A stretch of DNA of 18,432 nucleotides from the NCBI GenBank assembly GCA_007130415.1, contig SLSN01000047.1:1-18432 (forward strand). The letters are read 5' to 3'. The notes beneath the pieces were generated by a model. The model was given only the letters and a program-made list of their open reading frames with translations, ran no database searches and was not told where the DNA came from. The DNA comes from Patescibacteria group bacterium (GTDB lineage Bacteria > Patescibacteriota > Dojkabacteria > SC72 > T1SED10-24). Position numbers and translations under genes: made by a program. Of the stretch, positions 8,135 through 15,798 are shown piece after piece (position 1 is the stretch's first letter; the number at the start of each line of letters is the position of its first letter).

Positions 8135-9337
8135 ATGCATATCATTATTGACGCCACTACAACACAGGATGAAATGGCCTTTCATGGTATAGGTCAGTAT
8201 ACGAAGAATATTGTGTTGTCTCTTTTGAAAAAATATCCAGATTTAGAAATGACTGTTTTACTTTTTGAAGGTAAGGAATCTACATTGGATAATTACATTC
8301 CTTCTTTTAGAAATTGCAAAGTAGCTAGAGTAGGTAAATACAGATCAAATGGTTTTTTAAATAATTGGTGGTATTTCTTCCAATTTCTCCCAGTTATACG
8401 CAGGGAAAAGAAAAAAGGTAGCATATATTTTTGCCCATATTTTTGGAGAAACTTTCCAGCATTTTTAATGCCAACAGTTCTTTTTGTTCACGACATGAAT
8501 CTTGTTCGTTTTAATATGTATTCTCAAAAAGGTAAGTTTTTTAATTTCATTCGTAAGCTTCAATATTGGAAAACTATGTACAAAGCATATTTTTGTAAGA
8601 GAATCCTTTGTAATTCTAACGTCACTAAGAAAGATTTTTTGAGGTATTTAAAAAGATATTCAGAGAAAAAGGTTTTTGTTTCTCATCTTGGTGTAGACAT
8701 TGAAGAAAAGGAAGTAGATATTTCAAATCTCTTACCAAATGATTTCTCTGAGAAAAAATATTTAATATATCTTGGTGGTGGTATTAACAGGAGTAAGAAT
8801 TCAATGGGTGTTGTTAAGGGATACTATGAATTTTTGAAAAACCTTCAAGACAAAAAAGACATGACTTTTTCAGATTGTCCATATCTTGTAATTGCAGGGG
8901 GGGCTTTTGTAAAAAAGGAAAAACCTGAAGTTAAAGAAATGGTTGAATTTATTGAGGAAAATGATATCCAGCAAAAAGTCATTTTTACAGGATTTTATGA
9001 AGATGAACAAAGATATTCTCTTTTGAAAAATGCGTTTGCTTTCATACATCTCTCTCTTTACGAGGGTTTTGGAATTTCTGTTGTTGAAGCTATGCGAAGT
9101 AAAACTCCCGTTGTTGTCCATGAGAGTGATGTTTACAAAGAGGTTGTAGGAGAGGGTGGGATTTTTGTAGATGGTACTAGAGAAAAACAAGTTGGTGAAG
9201 TTCTTTTTAAGACTTTCATAGCTGAGAATTTTACTAACGATGTTGCTCAAAAAGGATATGAAAGGTCTTTGAGGTATAATTGGGAGAAGACGGGTGATAT
9301 AACTTATGAGGTTTTTAAAAATTTATGTGGGGAATAA
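8135..9337 (+). CDS. GT4 family glycosyltransferase, second copy in the cluster
   Basis: 400 residues, GT-B fold. The N-terminus has the glycine loop HGIGQYTKN (17-25) and FVHDMN with H119, typical of mannosyltransferase-like GT4 enzymes. The C-terminal domain has LIYLGGGINRSKN, KVIFTGFYEDEQRYSLLKNA and the EX7E element E310...E318 in LYEGFGISVVEAMRSKTPVVV. This is a different GT4 subgroup from the enzyme at 2048-3238, so it probably adds another sugar in the same glycan. It starts one base after the previous stop, without a Shine-Dalgarno, and its last 13 bases overlap the DUF456 gene. It has no membrane helix and should be cytoplasmic. Donor sugar is unknown. Confidence 0.93.
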   Translation: MHIIIDATTTQDEMAFHGIGQYTKNIVLSLLKKYPDLEMTVLLFEGKESTLDNYIPSFRNCKVARVGKYRSNGFLNNWWYFFQFLPVIRREKKKGSIYFCPYFWRNFPAFLMPTVLFVHDMNLVRFNMYSQKGKFFNFIRKLQYWKTMYKAYFCKRILCNSNVTKKDFLRYLKRYSEKKVFVSHLGVDIEEKEVDISNLLPNDFSEKKYLIYLGGGINRSKNSMGVVKGYYEFLKNLQDKKDMTFSDCPYLVIAGGAFVKKEKPEVKEMVEFIEENDIQQKVIFTGFYEDEQRYSLLKNAFAFIHLSLYEGFGISVVEAMRSKTPVVVHESDVYKEVVGEGGIFVDGTREKQVGEVLFKTFIAENFTNDVAQKGYERSLRYNWEKTGDITYEVFKNLCGE

Positions 9338-9822
9338 TTGGAGAAGTGTTTTTTTTCTTGGTTGTTTTTGTGTTGATTTTTGGTGGTTTGATTTTGACTT
9401 TTGCAAGTTTGCCTGGAGTTTGGTTGATTTGGGCAGGTATTCTTCTAACAGCTATAGTTCGTGGATTGGCTGAAATACCTCTTTGGTTTGTTATTTTAAC
9501 TTTCTTTTTAGCTGTAATTGTCTCACTGATTGATAATCTTGTAATTCCTCTTGCTGCGAGAAAATATGGAGGTGGTAAATGGGGTATGCTTGGTGGAGTA
9601 GCCGGTGCCTTCTTGGGATTTTTAATTTTCAGCCTTCCGGGATTACTAATGGGACCATTTCTTGGAGCCTTTGCTTTGGAATATTTAGTTGCAAAGAGAG
9701 AAAAGGGTGATGCTATTAGAGCTGGTACAGGTTCTTTTCTTGGGATAATATTGTCTATAGCTTTGAAGGTATTTTTGTGCTTTGGAATAATTTTTGCTTT
9801 TTTAATTATCTGGGTTTTTTAA
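9325..9822 (+). CDS. DUF456 family small membrane protein
   Basis: 165 residues, four to five hydrophobic helices. The pattern PGVWLIWAG (30-38), then the glycine-rich YGGGKWGMLGGVAGAFLGF (81-99) and GLLMGPFLGAFALEYL (106-121), matches the DUF456 family, which has glycine-zipper-like helices and no settled biochemical function. Length is normal for the family. The ATG at 9325 lies inside the end of the GT4 gene. An in-frame GTG at 9346 is an alternative that would trim the first seven residues without harming the first helix. It is the last gene of the plus-strand operon, and its 3' end overlaps the convergent minus-strand gene by 21 bases. A link to glycan export is possible only from position. 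Confidence 0.82.
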   Translation: MWGIIGEVFFFLVVFVLIFGGLILTFASLPGVWLIWAGILLTAIVRGLAEIPLWFVILTFFLAVIVSLIDNLVIPLAARKYGGGKWGMLGGVAGAFLGFLIFSLPGLLMGPFLGAFALEYLVAKREKGDAIRAGTGSFLGIILSIALKVFLCFGIIFAFLIIWVF

Positions 9823-10515
9823 AAATATCCAAACATACCCTTGCATATCTATTAGGGCAACTTTATTCAAATTTTCATTAACACTGAACGACGTTATATC
9901 ATTCATTTTCGGTATGTTAAAAAGGAGATTACTTCTCTGGTCTAAAATCTCAATGCTTTCACCTCCTTGTAAAATTAATTCTTCTTTTATTTCAAAAAAT
10001 TCAATCTTCCCTCTTTCGAAATCAACTCTGTAAGTTCTTTGCGGGGAATTTAGATAGTTATCAATTAAAAACAAAAAGTTATTTTCTATATACAAAGGCT
10101 TTATGGTCTCATGGAAACTCTTGGAAAAAATTTCTTCTCCCTCTAGGTTTAAAACAATAATATCTGTGGCATCTTCTTGCGGTGTAGTTATGATGTGATT
10201 TTCATACTCAATTAAAACAAGTTCATCTTTGTAGATTCCTAAGATTTGGTTTTCTTCAATATTTTCAAAGCTTTCAAGAATCCTTTTCTCAATATCCAGC
10301 TTTTTAATTTTGTTGTCTTTTTTTACAAACAACTCATCTTTGTACCAAAGTATTTGATCTGGATTTTGTGTTTCATGAATATGGAAAAGTATGTTTTCTT
10401 CTTTAATAGGTAAGTCGTCACTTTTCAAAAAGATTAGGGGTGAGATTAAAAGCAGGATGAGTAGGGAAGTAAATATGAAGATTTTTAAAATTGTAGTTTT
10501 TTTAATGTCTACCAT
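9802..10515 (-). CDS. Membrane-anchored protein of unknown function, possibly beta-propeller-like
   Basis: 237 residues. One hydrophobic helix at about 10-30 after a short lysine-containing leader makes it a signal-anchored protein with an outer domain of about 205 residues. I do not recognise a family. The outer part shows repeated short strand-turn patterns (ILWYKDELFV, LGIYKDELVLI, LYIENNFLFL, VALIDMQGYVWI), as in blades of an incomplete propeller or a related all-beta fold; this is an impression, not a match. Its ATG overlaps the stop of the M23 peptidase gene (ATGGTAG), so the two are probably co-translated and may act together at the cell surface. The last 21 bases overlap the convergent DUF456 gene. 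Confidence 0.7.
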   Translation of the reverse strand: MVDIKKTTILKIFIFTSLLILLLISPLIFLKSDDLPIKEENILFHIHETQNPDQILWYKDELFVKKDNKIKKLDIEKRILESFENIEENQILGIYKDELVLIEYENHIITTPQEDATDIIVLNLEGEEIFSKSFHETIKPLYIENNFLFLIDNYLNSPQRTYRVDFERGKIEFFEIKEELILQGGESIEILDQRSNLLFNIPKMNDITSFSVNENLNKVALIDMQGYVWIFLKNPDN

Positions 10516-12659
10516 GTTGGATGAGGATTATTTCCAGTTAATCTACCAGGGTATCTTGTATGATCTAATGTATGGATATTGTTCCAATTTACATTTATGT
10601 AAGGAACTGGATTTACGTGATTTCTTTGAAGATGGTTCTTTCTAAGTTCAAAGTGCAAGTGATATCCTAACGGTTGGCAATTAAAAGCTCCGGTATTACC
10701 AGTTCTACCAATCAATTCCCCCCTCCTTATCCTTTCCCCAACTCTCCAGTTTCTTCCATTACTTTTCCTGAAATTTTCTAAATGAAGATATACACTATTC
10801 ATACCGTTATCATGCTCAACTCTTACAAAATATCCACCACTAAGACAAACTCCTGCATAATCATCCCACTTTGCTTCTCGAATAATTCCATCTCCAACAG
10901 CGTATACAGGCTCTCTGTAAGATCCAAAATCTATCCCAGTATGTGGTGATTGAAATGCTGTATATCCATGCCATTGGGTAACTCCAATATTTCTTGAAAA
11001 TGGAAAGCGAAAAATTTGACTTGAAGTATTATTTGGAATTCTTCTAGCTGGCGGTATTGCGCGTGTTCTTGAATATGGTGATGTGAAATTGATATTAACC
11101 CAATTACCATCATATCTAAATCCGTGATTAATGTGATATCTAAGATTTAACCTTTTGCTAGTGGGATTACTTCTTTCAATGAGCAGAGATGTAAAAAAAT
11201 ATTTATTTATCTTGCGAAACTCATTTATTTTTGTAAAAGTTTCGTTCATATGGACATTAATCGCAGTATATGGTTTAGCGTGCATCCTTGTCCTTTTAAC
11301 AAGCTTCTCTCTACATATTATTGGTAAAGTACACCTGTATTCATTTATCCAAATTATCATATTAGGATTGTAAACTGCAGCTAGTCTTACATTGTAAGTC
11401 CTGTTATCCCTCGTGATATTCTCAACTCTAAGAATTTGTGGGGCAGTAATATTACACATTCTTCCTTCAAAACGTTTACGAGTACTGTTGTATTTGTATA
11501 TACAAACACTCGGATTTGGAATTAAGGGATTAGGAGTTTGGACCCCAGAACTCCCAACTCCTAAAACTTCATGTCCAGGTACAAATTTTTTGTAGAAAAT
11601 TTCTGTTTTGTTACCTACCTCATCTTCAAGTATTACTCCAATATTTGTTTCCCCATAGATTTCATTACCCAGAGAAATCCACTCGAAGGTTTTGAAAGTT
11701 TCCTTAAAAAAGTAATCGTCAATATATATGTATGCTTTTGTATAGTCTCCATTTTTAATTCTGAGAAAGACTTCTTTGTCTTCGAGCTTAAATTCGAAAT
11801 CTGGATTGCTAGGAGGAGTCCATTTTGTTTGGAAAGTAACAGAAGTTTCAGTACTTTCTTCATCCCTCAACGAAACAATTTTAATCTCATTTAACCCTTC
11901 TTTTACAAGATCTATTTCGATACTAATTTCACTTAAATTTGTTTCTTTTAGAAGATGATTATTTAGAAAAATTTGGTTAATCGTGTTATCATCCGTTTGA
12001 GCCAAAAGTTCTATTTGTATAGCATTTGTTAAAAAACCTTCCTCAGGAGAAAAAATTTCAGGCTCTAGTAGTGGTTCTCTGTAAATTTCAAAACTAAATG
12101 TTTCAGAAACTGTAACATTATTTAAAAAACTATTATCCCTAATATGTACTCTCCAGAAATACTTGCCGCTTTCTAAATTAATTTCATAGTAATTTTGAGT
12201 AGACCAAGAAGTTTTTTCAACTAAATTTTCACCTTCATATATTTCAACAAAATATTCTAAAAATTTCCCATCATTATCTTTTCCTTCCCATTCTAAAAGA
12301 ATTTCATTGCTCTTTGTTGAAAAGCCATCGTATGGAGAAAGTAATTGAATTTCGGGAAATTTGTTAAAGGAGTAAAGTATTTTTACAAATGGATACACTC
12401 CTTTCTCAAAATCAATATCTAATACTAGTATCATCTCACCATTTCTCAAACTTTCTTTCACTTTTTCTGATATATTTAAAAACTCTCCTGTATACAAAAG
12501 TGCACTTCGGATGTTTTCTTCTTTGATGTTTCTTTGATAGATTTTTTCTAAATTTGCCTGTCCATCTTCTACTTCCAAAAACATTCTGCCTTCGACAGAG
12601 GCATGTGTTTGTGTAGAACATGCTAGTATTAGGAGTATTGTTAGTAAATATTTCTTCAA
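10509..12659 (-). CDS. Exported multi-domain M23 (LytM-type) metallopeptidase
   Basis: 716 residues. The start is TTG at 12659: an in-frame stop lies just upstream, and this start gives a normal signal peptide (MKKYLLTILLILAC...). The end of the signal could be type I (cleavage after THA, residue 20) or a lipoprotein signal with C14. An Fn3-like module lies at about 102-193 and a second Ig-like module at about 199-278. A further beta-rich segment reaches about 360, and a linker with VLGVGSSGVQTPNP (365-378) follows. Residues 386-550 are unassigned and hold four cysteines (386, 402, 443, 449). The M23 domain spans about 560-690 with the expected zinc and catalytic residues: H573 and D577 (HTGID), H626 (YLHL) and H667/H669 (HLHFEL). 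C605 and C661 could form a disulfide. M23 enzymes cut peptidoglycan cross-bridges; all active-site residues are present, so activity is likely. Confidence 0.92.
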   Translation of the reverse strand: MKKYLLTILLILACSTQTHASVEGRMFLEVEDGQANLEKIYQRNIKEENIRSALLYTGEFLNISEKVKESLRNGEMILVLDIDFEKGVYPFVKILYSFNKFPEIQLLSPYDGFSTKSNEILLEWEGKDNDGKFLEYFVEIYEGENLVEKTSWSTQNYYEINLESGKYFWRVHIRDNSFLNNVTVSETFSFEIYREPLLEPEIFSPEEGFLTNAIQIELLAQTDDNTINQIFLNNHLLKETNLSEISIEIDLVKEGLNEIKIVSLRDEESTETSVTFQTKWTPPSNPDFEFKLEDKEVFLRIKNGDYTKAYIYIDDYFFKETFKTFEWISLGNEIYGETNIGVILEDEVGNKTEIFYKKFVPGHEVLGVGSSGVQTPNPLIPNPSVCIYKYNSTRKRFEGRMCNITAPQILRVENITRDNRTYNVRLAAVYNPNMIIWINEYRCTLPIICREKLVKRTRMHAKPYTAINVHMNETFTKINEFRKINKYFFTSLLIERSNPTSKRLNLRYHINHGFRYDGNWVNINFTSPYSRTRAIPPARRIPNNTSSQIFRFPFSRNIGVTQWHGYTAFQSPHTGIDFGSYREPVYAVGDGIIREAKWDDYAGVCLSGGYFVRVEHDNGMNSVYLHLENFRKSNGRNWRVGERIRRGELIGRTGNTGAFNCQPLGYHLHFELRKNHLQRNHVNPVPYINVNWNNIHTLDHTRYPGRLTGNNPHPTW

Positions 12660-12772
12660 AAATTCTTTTTAAAAAGTTATTTACTTTAAGAATAGCTGTG
12701 GGGTGTGAAAAGAAACTTTAAATCTTCTGACAACTCTGTAAATTTTTCTACATAACTTGTATAATCAAACTT
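12660..12772. other. Divergent intergenic region between the M23 gene and secA
   Basis: This 113-base region separates the two divergent genes and is the longest gap in the window. It holds the secA -10 box (separate entry) and a perfect 12-base palindrome, CTTTTTAAAAAG, at 12665-12676 close to the M23 start. I see no clear promoter for the minus-strand genes: a TTGTCA-like -35 candidate at 12728-12733 (read on the minus strand) has no good -10 at normal spacing. No Shine-Dalgarno precedes the TTG start at 12659. Confidence 0.5.
12760..12765 (+). promoter_or_regulatory. -10 promoter element of secA, placed for a leaderless transcript
   Basis: Perfect TATAAT preceded directly by TTG. The ATG of secA begins 7 bases after its last base, so a start site at the usual distance of about 6-8 bases falls on or next to the A of the ATG. 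The -35 side is weak (TGTAAA at 12737-12742, 17-base spacing). There is no Shine-Dalgarno before the ATG, consistent with leaderless initiation. Confidence 0.6.
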
Positions 12773-15715
12773 ATGTTTAATTTCCTCTCAGGTCTTTTTG
12801 ACTCAAACGAAAAACAACTGAAAAAAATAGAGCCGTTGATTCAAGAAATTAATGATTTAGAAGAGAAAACATCGAAACTCTCTGATGAAAAGTTGATGGA
12901 AAAAACTTCAAAGTTTAGAAAAACTTTAGGAGTTGTTTTAGAGGAGGCTAGAACTCAGCAGGATATCCTTGTTGATGCTACTAAGGAAAAAGACTCTTCT
13001 CAATTGGAAAAAAGGAGAGCTCAGTTGCGTGAAATTCTTCCAGAAGCATTTGCAGTTGCTAGGGAAGCTTCAAAAAGAGTTGCAGGTCATAGACATTTTG
13101 ATGTTCAGTTAATGGCAGGATATTTTCTTTTTGAAAACAAAATAGTTGAGCTTTTTACTGGTGAAGGAAAAACTCTTGCAGCTAACTTACCTTTGTATAT
13201 GTATGCTCTAACTGGAAAAGGAGCACATGTTGTTACAGTAAACGATTACCTTGCTAGAAGAGATGCTGAATGGAATGGTCATATTTTAAATGCTCTTGGA
13301 ATTAGTGTTGGAGTAGTAAATTCGGGCGTTCAATTTAAATTTATTCCCGATGATGAAGCTGCAAAGTTAAAGGGTAAAGAGGGTAAGGAATTGATAGCTG
13401 AGAGAAAAAAGAAAATGGAAGAAAGAGGATTGATGAAATATGATCAAATGAGTGGTGTGAATTTAATTGAATGTACAAAACACGAAGCATATGCTTGTGA
13501 TGTTGTTTACGGTACTAACAATGAATTTGGTTTTGACTATTTGCGAGATAATATGGCGAGAAGTTTTAAAGAAAGGGTACAAGGACCTCTGCATTATGCA
13601 ATAGTTGACGAAGCTGACTCAATTTTAATTGATGAGGCAAGAACTCCCCTAATTATTTCTCAAGGAGCTGAAGATTCAAATGAAATGTACAAGCAATTTG
13701 CTGGGTTAGTACGTCAGCTGGAAAATGAAAGAGATTATGTTGTTGACGAAAAATCTCATGCTGTTTCTTTAAACGATGAGGGTATTGATCGAGTTGAAAA
13801 ACTTTTGAACAAAGAAAATGTATATGAGGATGCAATATTCGCATATCATTTGGAAAATGCTCTTAAAGCTAAAGAGCTTTACAAAAAGGATGACGAATAT
13901 ATGGTGCGAAATGGTGAAGTACTAATAGTTGATGAATTTACTGGTAGAGTGCTTCAAGGTCGAAGATACAGTGAAGGACTCCATCAAGCTATTGAAGCTA
14001 AAGAAGGAGTTGAAGTTAAGAAGGAATCTATTACTCTTGCAACCATTACTTTGCAGAATTATTTCCGTCTTTATGATTATCTTGCAGGTATGACAGGAAC
14101 CGCTTTAACGGAAGCTGAAGAATTTTCTAAAATTTACAAATTAGATACTGTAGTTATACCTTCTAACAAACCAATTGTCCGAGATGACCAACCAGATTCT
14201 GTTTTTAGAACTCAGATGGGAAAGTTTCAAGCAATAGTTGAGGATATTAAGGAGCATAATGCAAAAGGACAACCAATACTTGTTGGTACAACTTCTGTTG
14301 AAAAATCTGAAGTACTTTCTGATATGCTTTCAAAGGAAGGTATAGAGCATAGTGTATTGAATGCAAAACACCATGAAAGTGAAGCAAGTATTGTTACTAA
14401 AGCTGGTCAAAGAGGACAAGTAACTATTGCTACTAATATGGCTGGTCGAGGTACAGACATTGCTCTAGGTGAGGGTGTTAAGGAGTTAGGTGGACTTTTC
14501 ATAATAGGTTCTGAAAGACATGAGTCAAGACGTATTGATAATCAGCTGAGAGGTCGTTCAGGTAGGCAGGGAGATCCAGGTAAGTCTAGATTTTATGTTT
14601 CTTTTGAAGATGAGTTGATGAGACTTTTTGGTGGAGATAATGTTGGAAATATTATGGGTAAAGTAGGTATGGACGATAGCATGCCTATTTCTGTTGGAGT
14701 CCTAGGTAAATCAATAGAGTCGGCTCAAAAGAAAGTAGAAGGACGTAACTATGATATTCGAAAAAGACTTGTTGAGTATGATGACGTACTTAATCAGCAA
14801 AGAGAAATTATTTATGGGCTTAGAAGAAAGATCCTTTACATTATTGAGTCTCTAGATACTGGTGGAGTTGTTAAATTTAACAAAAAACATATTAAGAATC
14901 TTGATGCAAGTAAGGTTATGAATGAGTTAGATAGGTTTTCGTTAAAAGATGAATCTACTTGGAAAATTGATTCTTTTGAAAAATATCCGTTGGTAAATAA
15001 TCCTCTTAGTTTGTGGGTTTTGAAGAAGATTGTTGAGAATATTCGATTTGTGATTTCTGCTCAGCTTTCTGATGATATGAAGATAGATAATGTTGAGGAA
15101 AGAAAAACAGTAGCTCAGTTAAAGTCCATGTTAACTGAAGAGTTAACAGAAATTGCTTGTAAATCTCTAGGTTACAAAGATTCAATTGAATTTTTTAGAG
15201 AGGCAACTAAAAATCAAGACAGTGTCAAACAACTGAATAGCTACGTTTTACTCGCTATTGTAGGCTTTATCCATCATCTTCATTACATTGGTTCAAAAGC
15301 TACCAGCGAATTTTCAAGACATCTTGTATTGCAAACAATTGATCAATTTTGGATGCAGCATTTAGACACAATGACTGATTTGCGGGAAGGTATTTCACTG
15401 AGAAATATTGCTCAAAAGGATCCACTTGTTGAGTACAAAAATGAGGGTTTTCGTTTGTTTGAAGAGATGTTGAGTAACATAGATAGTTCTATTGTAACAA
15501 GATTCTTTAAAGTTCGCGTAGTAAGAAAAGAAGAACTACCAGTTTCTAATATGGATACGTTGAAAAAAGAAATTCAATCATATGGAGCATTGAAGCCAGA
15601 CAAAGAGAAGAGAACGGAACCTGTTAAAAAGACTGTAAAAGTCGGGCGAAATGAACCATGTCCATGTGGTAGTGAAAAGAAATACAAAAAATGTTGCTAT
15701 CCAAAGTATGGCTAG
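12773..15715 (+). CDS. secA: Protein translocase subunit SecA
   Basis: 980 residues, the ATPase that drives proteins through SecYEG. Visible motifs: Walker A TGEGKT (129-134), VDEADSILIDEARTPLI (278-294) with the Walker B DEAD, GTNNEFGFDYLRDNM (247-261), AGMTGTA (438-444), TNMAGRGTDIALG (554-566) and GSERHESRRIDNQLRGRSGRQGDPG (579-603). The C-terminus carries a SEC-C zinc-binding motif, CPCGSEKKYKKCC (C963, C965, C974, C975), used for SecB or ribosome/lipid contact in other bacteria. It is longer than the usual 800-900 residues. Apparent extra segments are an N-terminal stretch at about 52-82 and a charged, lysine/glutamate-rich insertion at about 188-236 in nucleotide-binding domain 1. It is transcribed from its own promoter, divergent from the M23 operon. 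The exported proteins at both sides of it are plausible clients. Confidence 0.98.
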   Translation: MFNFLSGLFDSNEKQLKKIEPLIQEINDLEEKTSKLSDEKLMEKTSKFRKTLGVVLEEARTQQDILVDATKEKDSSQLEKRRAQLREILPEAFAVAREASKRVAGHRHFDVQLMAGYFLFENKIVELFTGEGKTLAANLPLYMYALTGKGAHVVTVNDYLARRDAEWNGHILNALGISVGVVNSGVQFKFIPDDEAAKLKGKEGKELIAERKKKMEERGLMKYDQMSGVNLIECTKHEAYACDVVYGTNNEFGFDYLRDNMARSFKERVQGPLHYAIVDEADSILIDEARTPLIISQGAEDSNEMYKQFAGLVRQLENERDYVVDEKSHAVSLNDEGIDRVEKLLNKENVYEDAIFAYHLENALKAKELYKKDDEYMVRNGEVLIVDEFTGRVLQGRRYSEGLHQAIEAKEGVEVKKESITLATITLQNYFRLYDYLAGMTGTALTEAEEFSKIYKLDTVVIPSNKPIVRDDQPDSVFRTQMGKFQAIVEDIKEHNAKGQPILVGTTSVEKSEVLSDMLSKEGIEHSVLNAKHHESEASIVTKAGQRGQVTIATNMAGRGTDIALGEGVKELGGLFIIGSERHESRRIDNQLRGRSGRQGDPGKSRFYVSFEDELMRLFGGDNVGNIMGKVGMDDSMPISVGVLGKSIESAQKKVEGRNYDIRKRLVEYDDVLNQQREIIYGLRRKILYIIESLDTGGVVKFNKKHIKNLDASKVMNELDRFSLKDESTWKIDSFEKYPLVNNPLSLWVLKKIVENIRFVISAQLSDDMKIDNVEERKTVAQLKSMLTEELTEIACKSLGYKDSIEFFREATKNQDSVKQLNSYVLLAIVGFIHHLHYIGSKATSEFSRHLVLQTIDQFWMQHLDTMTDLREGISLRNIAQKDPLVEYKNEGFRLFEEMLSNIDSSIVTRFFKVRVVRKEELPVSNMDTLKKEIQSYGALKPDKEKRTEPVKKTVKVGRNEPCPCGSEKKYKKCCYPKYG

Positions 15716-15739
15716 TGTTTTCCTTTTTTATAGGGTTTG

Positions 15740-15768
15740 TTGACTATATAATTAAAGTATATTATTCT
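15740..15768 (+). promoter_or_regulatory. Candidate sigma-70-type promoter for the zinc-ribbon gene
   Basis: TTGACT at 15740-15745 and TATTCT at 15763-15768 are separated by 17 bases, in the 83-base gap after secA. An alternative -10, TATAAT, lies at 15747-15752 and another, TATATT, at 15774-15779; neither has a good -35. I saw no hairpin terminator between secA and this site, so read-through from secA is also possible. Confidence 0.4.
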
Positions 15769-15798
15769 GTAAGTATATTTTAATTATGCTTTCTGTTT

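Noticed and set aside
8870..9250. 126-codon open frame on the minus strand inside the second GT4 gene
   Set aside because: It lies wholly within a gene with clear GT4 motifs, has no recognisable domain, and its low-complexity Phe/Asn/Lys/Ser content is typical of an antisense shadow in AT-rich DNA.
9780..9850. Bidirectional terminator between DUF456 and the minus-strand gene
   Set aside because: T- and A-runs are present, but I could not find a GC-containing stem of useful length; only a 4-base GGGT/ACCC pairing with a long loop.
12612..12659. M23 protein as a definite lipoprotein (C14 after LILA)
   Set aside because: The -2 residue is Leu, which is allowed but not typical, and a good type I cleavage site (THA) follows. 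It is left as ambiguous in the gene entry.
12665..12676. CTTTTTAAAAAG palindrome as an operator or terminator
   Set aside because: Such AT palindromes arise easily by chance in AT-rich DNA; there is no loop, GC stem or second copy.
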